DNA of 64,000 nt from Natronococcus sp. CG52 (GTDB taxonomy: Archaea; Halobacteriota; Halobacteria; Halobacteriales; Natrialbaceae), in the NCBI RefSeq assembly GCF_023913515.1, contig NZ_CP099391.1, positions 3,100,001 through 3,164,000 on the forward strand. Reading direction: 5' to 3'. Shown here piece by piece: positions 8,589-15,379 of this stretch (within the stretch, counting starts at the first letter, position 1; every line of letters starts with the position of its first letter). The position numbers and the translations under genes were made by a program. Under the pieces are notes generated by a model. It saw only the letters and a program-made list of their open reading frames with translations. It was not told the DNA's origin and ran no database searches.

Positions 8589-8876
8589 GGGTTCGTGGGT
8601 CGGTCGGTCTGGTCGGACGAGGTCGCCCGGTCGCGTTCCGCGGCGCGGACGCGCCGTCCGCGGTGGGCGGTGAGCCGCTCGCGGGCCTCCCGCGGCATTC
8701 CCGCCAGAATCGATTCGTACATTTCCTCGGGGTCCGCATCCTCGAGCGGGATGTCGGCCGTCGCGTCGTCGCAATCACAGGCGGCCGATTCGGTTTCCGT
8801 CGTCGGCCGCTCGACTGTTTCAGCCTCGCTCGCGAGGTACGGATCGCCCTCGTCGTCGAACTCGATCGGAAGGTTG
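8548..8876. repeat. 30-bp exact direct repeat at the starts of two adjacent genes
   Basis: Bases 8548-8577 and 8847-8876 are identical over 30 bp. On the minus strand both encode NLPIEFDDEG in the same frame, at residues 5-14 of the large subunit and of the 100-residue protein upstream of it. Third codon positions are identical too, so this is shared DNA (recent duplication or gene conversion) and not only a conserved peptide. Confidence 0.9.
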
Positions 8877-8887
8877 CTGAAACACAT
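8585..8887 (-). CDS. 100-residue hydrogenase-operon protein sharing the large subunit's N-terminus
   Basis: Lies between the small and large subunit genes: its ATG is 5 nt after the small subunit stop, and its TGA overlaps the large subunit ATG. It begins MCFSNLPIEFDDEG, against MTFDNLPIEFDDEG in the large subunit. Then come an acidic linker with ACDCDD (Cys37, Cys39), a predicted helix (DPEEMYESILAGMPREARERL, about 52-72) and a basic C-terminus. I do not recognise the family. Its position and translational coupling suggest an accessory or maturation partner. Cys2 and the CxC could bind metal, but that is speculation. Confidence 0.8.
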   Translation of the reverse strand: MCFSNLPIEFDDEGDPYLASEAETVERPTTETESAACDCDDATADIPLEDADPEEMYESILAGMPREARERLTAHRGRRVRAAERDRATSSDQTDRPTNP

Positions 8888-8892
8888 GCGAC

Positions 8893-10101
8893 TCAGCCAC
8901 CCCACTCCGGTTCGGGCTTTTCTTCCTCGGCGTAGTGGGCGTCGCGGCGCTGCATCCACCGGTACATGCGCTCTTCGATGCCGGGAGCCTCGTCCCAGCG
9001 GACCTCACGGTCGAGCTTCTCGATCGAGCGGTGGCGGAGCCGCTGCATGACGCCGCCGAGGAACTTCGAGGCCGTCGAGGAGATGCCCGCGCCGGGCGGC
9101 TGCGTGAAGTACGGGGTGAACTTGTCCGGGAAGCCCGGCATCGTACAGCCGATGCACTTGCCGCCCATGTTCATACAGCCGCCGATCCCGTCGCTGTTGC
9201 GCCGCGAAGGCATGTTACACTTCACGACGGGGCCCCAGCAGCCGGGCACCTTGACGAGACACTTCTCGCTCCCGTACTCCTCGGCGAAATCGCCTTCCTC
9301 GTAGTACGAGCCGCGCTCGCAGCGTCTGTGGACGGTCTCGCCGAACAGCCACTTCGGTCGGCCGAGTTCGTCGAGTTCGGGCAGCGGGCCGACGTCCTCG
9401 ACGTAGAACAGGAGGTGGGCGACGGTCTCGATGAAGTTGTCGCCGATCGGCGCACAGCCGGGGACGTTGACGACGGGGAGACCGAGGACGCTCCGGTAGT
9501 CCCGGCCGAGGTAGTCCATCGTCCCCATCGCGTCAGTGGCGTTCCCCTTCGCCGCCGGGATGCCGCCCCAGGTGGCGCAGGTACCGATGGCCAGCACCGC
9601 GGCCGCACCCGGTGCGAGGCGGTCGAGCCAGTCGACCATCTTGATCGGTTCGCCGTCCTCCTCGCCGAGCGAGATCCAGTAGCCGTCGCCGTCGATGAGT
9701 CGCTCGTTCGGGACGCTCCCCTCCACGATCACGACGTACGGGTCTCGCTCGCCGTTCGCGGCGGCCTGGAATTCGGCGACGTACTCGTCGCCCCACTCGA
9801 CGGACAGCACGGGGTGGTGGAGTTCGATCCTGGGCAGGTTCGGGATATCCCCCCGCAACAGGTGCTCGAGCCCCGGCTCGGTCGCCGAGAGCACCGACAC
9901 CGAACAGCCGTCGCAACTCTCGCCGGCGAGCCAGTAGGCGTGGAGGACGTCCTCCTCCTCGACGACCTCGCCTTCGCCGGCCTCTAGCCCTTCGGCCGTC
10001 CCCTCCGGTTCCTCGGGCCACAGCGCACCCTCGTCGGTGTCCGACTCGAGGCCGGCGTCGTGCTCGGTCGGCCGGGTCGGTTCGTCGGGTGTGCTATCCA
10101 T
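8893..10101 (-). CDS. [NiFe] hydrogenase small subunit, group 1f/1h-like
   Basis: 402-residue iron-sulphur subunit that passes electrons from the NiFe site. Proximal cluster ligands are C63 and C66 (ESCDGCSVSVL), then GTCATWGG and VPGCAPI. The distal cluster uses TVHRRCERG and EKCLVKVPGCWG. The medial region reads CNMPSRR...GGCMNMGGKCIGC, with an extra Cys where many group 1 enzymes have Pro. The rest resembles group 1h small subunits as I recall them (HHPVLSVEWGDE, CTMPGFPDKFTPY). No Tat signal and no C-terminal anchor helix are present, and residues 1-50 are a highly acidic extension. The ATG at 10101 was chosen over an in-frame TTG two codons earlier. Confidence 0.95.
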   Translation of the reverse strand: MDSTPDEPTRPTEHDAGLESDTDEGALWPEEPEGTAEGLEAGEGEVVEEEDVLHAYWLAGESCDGCSVSVLSATEPGLEHLLRGDIPNLPRIELHHPVLSVEWGDEYVAEFQAAANGERDPYVVIVEGSVPNERLIDGDGYWISLGEEDGEPIKMVDWLDRLAPGAAAVLAIGTCATWGGIPAAKGNATDAMGTMDYLGRDYRSVLGLPVVNVPGCAPIGDNFIETVAHLLFYVEDVGPLPELDELGRPKWLFGETVHRRCERGSYYEEGDFAEEYGSEKCLVKVPGCWGPVVKCNMPSRRNSDGIGGCMNMGGKCIGCTMPGFPDKFTPYFTQPPGAGISSTASKFLGGVMQRLRHRSIEKLDREVRWDEAPGIEERMYRWMQRRDAHYAEEEKPEPEWGG

Positions 10102-10171
10102 TACCAATCACTGGTACCAGTAAGGCCGACTGCGGTCATAAAGACCCGGTTCGAAAAACCGAAGTAACGGC

Positions 10172-10690
10172 TCAGTCCTCGAGCCGTCCGCTCGAGCGGA
10201 GTTCCTCGACGACGAGCTCGACGTGCTCGACGGCCCGCGGCACCGCCTCCCGAACTGGATCGCTCAGTCGGTCCTCGAGATCGTCCGTCTCGTACGGTTC
10301 GCAGCCGACCAGTATCGTCGGCTCCGGCAAGACGCCCAGAGCTTCCCCGAGCACCAGTACCTTCGAGGGATCGGTCTGGTGCATGTCGGCCGCGAAGCCG
10401 CCGATCTCGCGATTCGAGTACTCATCCAGATCCGGCACCTCCGCGCGTTCGACGTAGAGCGTCCCCGGCTCGTCGCCCCGTTCCATCGCGTCGACCAGGA
10501 CGAGCGCGTCGTACTCGTCGAGCAGCTCCTGGGCCATGCTCACGCCGGAGATGCCGACCTCGACGACCGTCACCGACGGGGGGAGGTCGCGGTCCTCGAG
10601 CGCCTCCGCGACTGCGACGCCGAAGCCGTCGTCGCCGCGAAGCAGGTTCCCCATGCACGCGACGAGGATCCGTTCGCTCACACGGTCCAT
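10172..10690 (-). CDS. Hydrogenase maturation protease (M52, HyaD/HycI family)
   Basis: 172-residue nickel-dependent endopeptidase that removes the C-terminal tail of the large subunit after nickel insertion. The canonical loop GNLLRGDDGFG is at residues 14-24 with the acidic ligand at D21. VLVDAMERGDEPGTLY supplies the second Asp, and the His of ADMHQTDPSKVL the third ligand. The length is normal for the family. It is the first gene of the structural operon, 70 nt upstream of the small subunit, and diverges from the winged-helix gene at 10765. Confidence 0.92.
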   Translation of the reverse strand: MDRVSERILVACMGNLLRGDDGFGVAVAEALEDRDLPPSVTVVEVGISGVSMAQELLDEYDALVLVDAMERGDEPGTLYVERAEVPDLDEYSNREIGGFAADMHQTDPSKVLVLGEALGVLPEPTILVGCEPYETDDLEDRLSDPVREAVPRAVEHVELVVEELRSSGRLED

Positions 10691-10700
10691 ACGCCGATCG

Positions 10701-10715
10701 CAACGATAATTGTTG
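10701..10715. promoter_or_regulatory. Near-palindrome between divergent hydrogenase-operon and winged-helix genes
   Basis: CAACGATAATTGTTG has 7-nt arms with one mismatch around a central A. It sits in the 74-bp gap between the start of the maturation protease gene (10690, minus) and the winged-helix gene (10765, plus), close to where both promoters must lie. TTTATG at 10735-10740 could be the plus-strand TATA box. An operator for the neighbouring winged-helix protein is possible but untested. Confidence 0.35.
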
Positions 10716-10764
10716 TGCTACCACGCCGCACAGGTTTATGGCGCCGGGAACGGTACCTCGAGTC

Positions 10765-11154
10765 ATGGCCCGCGACGCCAGCACCGACGAGGTCGACGAG
10801 CTGTTCTGGCGCGACGAGGTGCTGGAGGCGATGTACTGGATGATCGGCGAGGGAATCGAGGAGGCGGTCGCCCCGAGAGATCTCCGGGGATTCCTCGACG
10901 CGCCGGCCGACGTCGTCGAGCGGACGTTCGCGGCCCTCGAGGCGCGGGAACAGGTCCGGGAAACGTCTCGAGGGTACGTGTTCACGGAGCACGGCGAGGA
11001 GGAGGCCAAACGCCGATTCGCCGACGAGTTCGCCGACGTGCAGGGCTTTACCGCCTCGCACACCGACTGCGGCCCGGACTGCTGGTGTCACGACCCCGAC
11101 CACGCCGAGGACGAGTGTCCCTCCGAGCACGACCACCAGCACACCCACCACTGA
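10765..11154 (+). CDS. Winged-helix protein with Cys/His-rich metal-binding tail
   Basis: 129 residues. Residues 1-85 read as a winged helix (EAVAPRDLRGFL, VVERTFAALEAREQVRE, GYVFTEHGEEEAKRRF). The C-terminal tail, about 96-129, holds Cys at CGPDCWC and DECPSEH, and ends in HDHQHTHH. Such tails bind soft or borderline metals such as Ni, Zn or Cu. It diverges from the hydrogenase operon. It could be a metal-sensing repressor of that operon or a nickel-storage factor analogous to the His-rich region of HypB. The ATG at 10765 begins the conserved-looking part; an in-frame ATG at 10738 would add nine poorly matching residues. Confidence 0.78.
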   Translation: MARDASTDEVDELFWRDEVLEAMYWMIGEGIEEAVAPRDLRGFLDAPADVVERTFAALEAREQVRETSRGYVFTEHGEEEAKRRFADEFADVQGFTASHTDCGPDCWCHDPDHAEDECPSEHDHQHTHH

Positions 11155-11356
11155 CCGACCGGAGCCTCGACCGGTGCCGAGTGGTACGATCGGATCCGAC
11201 GGGTCGCCGTGGATTCACCGAATCGACCGAGAGGATGTATACGGCCGGCCGCCGCTTCTATCGATCGTCCTCGAATTTCGCCCCGTCTCGCGGAAGGATG
11301 GCAAAAATTGATGTAGGCTCGAGTGGTCTGTCAAGCTATAACAAGGGTGGTGAGAC

Positions 11357-11590
11357 ATGACCGACGCATACGTCAATATCCTGGTCGACGCCGGTGCGGT
11401 CACCGCTGCCGCGGACGAAATCACCGATCTCGACGCGGTCAGTACAGTCCACGTCGTTACTGGCGAATACGACATCATCGCGCAGCTCGAACTCGACGAT
11501 CCCGACGATCTCCCGGGGATCGTTGCTGACGAAATTCATTCCGTCTCGGGCGTCGTAGACACGATAACGAACGTGGCCTTCGAACCGTAA
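11357..11590 (+). CDS. Stand-alone Lrp/AsnC ligand-binding (RAM) domain protein
   Basis: 77-residue protein equal to the C-terminal effector domain of Lrp/AsnC regulators, without the HTH. It shows the βαββαβ pattern: AYVNILVDAG, VSTVHVVTGEYDIIAQLEL and GVVDTITNVAF. Such proteins form dimers or octamers and may bind amino acids or modify a full-length Lrp. GGTGGTGAG just before the ATG is a good ribosome binding site. It lies inside the hydrogenase region, but a link is not evident. Confidence 0.88.
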   Translation: MTDAYVNILVDAGAVTAAADEITDLDAVSTVHVVTGEYDIIAQLELDDPDDLPGIVADEIHSVSGVVDTITNVAFEP

Positions 11591-11785
11591 CTGCTCGCCG
11601 CAGCGACGCGGGAGAGCAGCCAGTATCGAGAGTAGCGGAATCAGCCCTCGAGTCGTGCATTCCACGAACTACCTGTCCTGTTTTTGTTAAGATCGGAGCG
11701 GTCAGTCGGCACGTGCAATGAGAGAAGCGTTCTCCGGGCACCCGTTTCTGGAGAATCGGATGCTAACAGGGCCACGACTCCCCCG

Positions 11786-12544
11786 TTAGAAGAGCCCCTC
11801 GAGCTTCTGGAGGGCGTGCGTGCGGATCTCGTCGGGATCGAGGTCGGCGAACGCCGCCGGCGCGATGCCGAGTCGGAGGCGCATCCAGATCTCGTCGTCG
11901 ACCTCGTCGAACGACAGCGTTTCGACCGAGGGCGAGTCGGTTCCGAACTCCGCGACCGCGAACGCCCGGATGTCCTCCTCGAGTTCGGCCTCGACGGCCG
12001 TCGGCACGAGGTCCGCCGCCTCGTCGGGGAGGCGAATGTCGTCGGGAAGCCGCGCACAGATCTCGAGCGCGACGAGGTAGCCCTCGGTCCCACCCTGTTT
12101 GATGCGAGATTGTCCGGGAGTTCGCGCCGTGTTCGGCCGGCCCGCCGTCGGATCGGCGTTCCGATCGTTTGCACCCGGGGTACCGACCTGATCGTCCGGA
12201 TCTGCGGCATCCGTCGCGCCGCCGAAACCTACCGGTTCCTCGGCGCGGATCTCGAACTCCGGGATCTCGTCCGGATCGATCCGATCCCATCTCGGCTCCG
12301 CGGGCTCCGCCTCGCCCGCGTCGGTGACGTCGACGGCCGAGCGACCGGCGTCGGCCTCTTCCTCCAGTTCCGCCTCGTTCTCGCCGTCCGCAGCACCGTC
12401 GCTCTCCTCGTCTTCGTCCGCACCTTCCTCTCGATCCCGCCGTTCGCCCCCGTCGGCCCGGAGTCGATCACCGGGAGACCGCTTCCCCTCGGTACCCCCG
12501 TCCGAACGGTCGACGACTGTTTCCAGCAGTGTCCAGGGATCCAT
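11786..12544 (-). CDS. Hypothetical protein with long acidic linker
   Basis: 252 residues, not recognised. The N-terminal MDPWTLLETVVD helix is followed by about 130 residues of low-complexity Asp/Glu/Gly-rich sequence. The last 100 residues (from GTEGYLVALEICARLPDDIRLP) look folded and helical, with EIWMRLRLGIAPAAFADLD. No Cys cluster apart from one Cys, and no membrane segment. It is transcribed towards the RAM-domain gene and diverges from the CooC-like gene at 12656. A hydrogenase role would rest only on location. Confidence 0.7.
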   Translation of the reverse strand: MDPWTLLETVVDRSDGGTEGKRSPGDRLRADGGERRDREEGADEDEESDGAADGENEAELEEEADAGRSAVDVTDAGEAEPAEPRWDRIDPDEIPEFEIRAEEPVGFGGATDAADPDDQVGTPGANDRNADPTAGRPNTARTPGQSRIKQGGTEGYLVALEICARLPDDIRLPDEAADLVPTAVEAELEEDIRAFAVAEFGTDSPSVETLSFDEVDDEIWMRLRLGIAPAAFADLDPDEIRTHALQKLEGLF

Positions 12545-12655
12545 AGTCGGTACTCGACGCGAACGCGGATAAAACCGGCCGACAGCCGCGTTACGGGCCG
12601 GGTGTGTTACGTTCCCCCAACGCTCATAGTGTGCGGCGACGAACACGACTCGCAC

Positions 12656-13426
12656 ATGAAGATCGCAGTATCAGGCAAGGGCGGTTCGGGAAAGACGACC
12701 GTCTCCGGGACGCTCGCCCGGTCGTTCGCCGCGGACGGCCGCGACGTGCTGGCGATCGACGACGACGAGAACCCGAACCTCGCGCTCACCCTCGGCATTC
12801 CGCGCGAGCGGGAGGTACCGCCGATCCCGGGCGACCTGCTCAAGCGGATCGAGACGCCCGACGGAGAGACGGAACTCGAGCTCGCGAAGACGCCGGACGA
12901 GATCGTCGACGACTACGGCGTCGAAGCTCCCGACGGGATCCGGCTGCTCAAGATGGGCGAGGTCGAGCACGCCGGCAGCGGCTGCATGTGTCGCGCTCAC
13001 TCGACCGCCCGCGAGGTGCTCTCGGAGGTCGTCGAGGACCGCGAGGAGGTGACCGTGATGGACATGGTCGCCGGCGTCGAGCACCTCGGTCGCGGGACGG
13101 CGAAGGACGTAGACACGCTGCTGGTCGTCGTCGAACCGTACTACAAGTCCCTCGAGACGGGCCGGCGGACCCGCGACCTCGCCGACGATCTCGAGATTCC
13201 CGACGTCCGCGTCGTCGCGAACAAGGTCCGCGACGACCACGACCGCGAGGCCATCGAGGAGTTCTGCGAGGACAACGACCTCGAGATCGCCGCAACCGTG
13301 CCGTTCGACGACGCCATCCGCCGCGCCGACCAGGAGGGGACCGCGCCGATAGATCACGATCCCGACGCACCGGGTGTCGGCGCCGTCCGGGAGTTGGCCG
13401 ACGAAGTGCTCGCGACCCACAGCTAA
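12656..13426 (+). CDS. CooC-like nickel-insertion ATPase (MinD/ParA family)
   Basis: 256-residue P-loop ATPase of the CooC class, known from nickel insertion into CO dehydrogenase. The deviant Walker A GKGGSGKTT is at residues 7-15, the switch-like DDDENPN at 36-41, and the CxC metal motif is C110/C112 in GSGCMCRAHS, close to the C112/C114 of characterised CooC1. VMDMVAGVEHLGRG corresponds to the Walker B/switch II region. No CODH gene is in the window and no HypB is seen. I infer that this protein serves hydrogenase nickel loading. Its stop is 2 nt before the next gene. Confidence 0.88.
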   Translation: MKIAVSGKGGSGKTTVSGTLARSFAADGRDVLAIDDDENPNLALTLGIPREREVPPIPGDLLKRIETPDGETELELAKTPDEIVDDYGVEAPDGIRLLKMGEVEHAGSGCMCRAHSTAREVLSEVVEDREEVTVMDMVAGVEHLGRGTAKDVDTLLVVVEPYYKSLETGRRTRDLADDLEIPDVRVVANKVRDDHDREAIEEFCEDNDLEIAATVPFDDAIRRADQEGTAPIDHDPDAPGVGAVRELADEVLATHS

Positions 13427-13428
13427 CG

Positions 13429-14019
13429 ATGGCCGAGCGAGCGGAGCTGTACCACCTCCCCGAGTTCCTCGCGCAGGTTCGCGAGGCCGGCGTCCACGAC
13501 GTCCGCGAGAACCTGGATGGCGACATCGGCGGCGTGCTCTACCACCACCGCGGCGTCCGGGTACCGGGGCACAACGCGACGTTCGTCTGGCGCGAGGACG
13601 AAGCGGCGTTCGAACTCGTGATCGACGGCGTCGGCGACCGCGGCGCGTGGGTGACGTTCGATGCCGACCGGTCGTGGGACGTCTACTTCGCTCGACCGGC
13701 GGAGAGCGCGCCGCACCTGGCCTGGATGACCGACGCCGAGTTCGAGAGCGACGAGGCCGATCGGTTCGACGAGAAGTCGGCGGCCGTCGGGGCGGGACGG
13801 TTCTCGTTCGGGCTCTACCTCCAGCCCGCGGCCGTCTGGGCCGACCTCGAGGAGCGCGCCCGCGAGGCCGACGCGCCGTGTTTCGTCTACCGCCCCAGCG
13901 GCCGGACGCTCGTTCCCGAGGGCGACGTCGAGGACTACGAACACGCGCTCCCCCCGGAGCTGATCGGCGAGGAGCCGCCCGACTACCTCGGGCTGGTCGA
14001 GGCGGACGTCGGGCTCTAA
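13429..14019 (+). CDS. Hypothetical protein cotranscribed with the CooC-like ATPase
   Basis: 196-residue acidic protein whose ATG follows the CooC-like stop by 2 nt, so the two are very probably translated from one message. It has no membrane segment or signal. Aromatic-rich stretches (AELYHLPEFLAQVREAG, NATFVWREDEAAFELVIDG, RFSFGLYLQPAAVWADLEE) suggest a mixed alpha/beta fold. I do not recognise a family. An accessory role in nickel handling is inferred only from coupling. Confidence 0.78.
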   Translation: MAERAELYHLPEFLAQVREAGVHDVRENLDGDIGGVLYHHRGVRVPGHNATFVWREDEAAFELVIDGVGDRGAWVTFDADRSWDVYFARPAESAPHLAWMTDAEFESDEADRFDEKSAAVGAGRFSFGLYLQPAAVWADLEERAREADAPCFVYRPSGRTLVPEGDVEDYEHALPPELIGEEPPDYLGLVEADVGL

Positions 14020-14060
14020 GTGGATCTCTCGAGTCGTTCACCGGGATCTCGAGCGGACAC

Positions 14061-14246
14061 CTACTTTCTCGTCTCGTAGTACCGGTCGCCGTACAGCCGG
14101 TGTTCCGTGTAGCCGCAGCCGTGCTTGCTGCACTCGAAGACGTCGCCTCGTCGGTCGCCCTCGAGCGACCCCACCTTGCGAAGCGGGCTCCCGCAACCGG
14201 CGCAGACGTCCTTTCGCTCGCGGATCGTCTCGCGGTCGATGTCCAT
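14061..14246 (-). CDS. Small zinc-ribbon protein
   Basis: 61-residue protein with a four-Cys ribbon: CAGCGSPL near the N-terminus and FECSKHGCGYTEHRLYG after 20 residues. The C-terminal part is rich in Tyr, Arg and His. The start is the ATG at 14244-14246; a longer frame upstream adds eight Pro/Gly/Arg-rich residues that look like non-coding sequence. A role in RNA or protein contacts is typical of such ribbons. Function is unknown. Confidence 0.75.
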   Translation of the reverse strand: MDIDRETIRERKDVCAGCGSPLRKVGSLEGDRRGDVFECSKHGCGYTEHRLYGDRYYETRK

Positions 14247-14322
14247 ACGATTCCCACGGCCAGGAGGCACGTAAAGGCCGAGACGTTTCGCCCTCGAGCC
14301 GAAATCGGAACCCCCGAGAGCG

Positions 14323-15306
14323 CTACTCGAAGGCTGTCTGCAGCGCCGCCCCCGCGCGCTCGAGCACGTCGTCGGCCGCCTCGAGGTCCGGAAACGGGTC
14401 GGGGAGCCGCCGCATGTTGGCGACGTCGTGGATCAGGTCGGTATAGTTCGCGTGCTCGACCGAAACCCCCGCGCGTTCGAGCGCCTCGGCGTAGGCGACC
14501 CCCTCGTCCCGGAGCGGGTCGAAGCCGCAGGTGATGACCGTCGCCGGGGGGAGCGCGGCGAGGACGCTCTCACGGGCGCGAAGCGGCGACGCCCGCGGGT
14601 TCGCCCCGTCGACGTCGCTGCGGAGGTAGCGGGTCCAGAACCACACCATCGCCCGCGCCGTCAGCGCGAACCCGTCGGCGTTCTCCTCGTAGGAGGGCGT
14701 GTCGAAGGCGTAATCCGTCGCCGGGTAGAGCAGCACCTGGTGGTCGATCTCCGGCGCGTCGATCGCTTTCTCAGCGGCCATTTGCGGGACGACGGCCGCG
14801 AGGGTGCCGCCCGCGCTGTCGCCGGCGACGGCCAGACCGTCGCCGGCACCGATCTCGGCGGCGTTGTCGGCCGCCCACTTCGTCGCGAGGTAGGCGTCCT
14901 CGACGGCCGCGGGAAACGGGTGTTCCGGCGCCTTCCGGTAGTCGGAGGCGACGACGACGCAGTCACCCCGGAGCGCCAGCGAGCGGGCGACCGAGTCGTG
15001 GGTCTCGAGGTCGCCGGCGATCCAACCGCCGCCGGGGAAGTAGACGACTGCTGGGAGCGCCGCGTCGGGCGCCGGATCGTAGATTCGTACCCGAACGTCG
15101 CGGGCGGGCGCCCGGATCGTTCGCTCGGTCACGTCGGCGACGGGCTCGGGTTCGACGTTCGGCGTGTACAGTCCCTCGAGGGCCGCTCGAGCCTGCTCGA
15201 TCGAGAGGTGAGTGAGATCGGGAGCGTCGAGCGCCGCCGCCGTCTCCAGGAACGCTCGCGCGTCCGGGTCGAGTTCGGCAGCCCGCCGCTCTCCGGAATC
15301 GGACAT
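14323..15306 (-). CDS. Alpha/beta hydrolase, hormone-sensitive lipase family esterase
   Basis: 327 residues with the catalytic triad of the HSL family: Ser in GDSAGG, Asp in CGFDPLRDEG and His in DLIHDVANM. The oxyanion-hole motif, usually HGGG, reads FPGGGW, so the leading His is Pro. Expected substrates are short-chain acyl esters in the cytoplasm. It sits between the zinc-ribbon gene and hypE on the same strand, 73 nt from hypE, but no functional link to hydrogenase is apparent. Confidence 0.88.
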   Translation of the reverse strand: MSDSGERRAAELDPDARAFLETAAALDAPDLTHLSIEQARAALEGLYTPNVEPEPVADVTERTIRAPARDVRVRIYDPAPDAALPAVVYFPGGGWIAGDLETHDSVARSLALRGDCVVVASDYRKAPEHPFPAAVEDAYLATKWAADNAAEIGAGDGLAVAGDSAGGTLAAVVPQMAAEKAIDAPEIDHQVLLYPATDYAFDTPSYEENADGFALTARAMVWFWTRYLRSDVDGANPRASPLRARESVLAALPPATVITCGFDPLRDEGVAYAEALERAGVSVEHANYTDLIHDVANMRRLPDPFPDLEAADDVLERAGAALQTAFE

Positions 15307-15379
15307 AGGAGTCCTCCTGCGACCGAGAACGATAAAACCGGCTCCCCGTCGGGACGCTGTCCGATCGTGCGTGCGCGAC

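Noticed and set aside
5923-8778. A 951-codon minus-strand frame spanning the large-subunit region
   Set aside because: Only its last 225 codons (from the ATG at 6600) look like protein. The rest is Arg/Pro-rich and antisense or out of frame to the large subunit, which has the real motifs.
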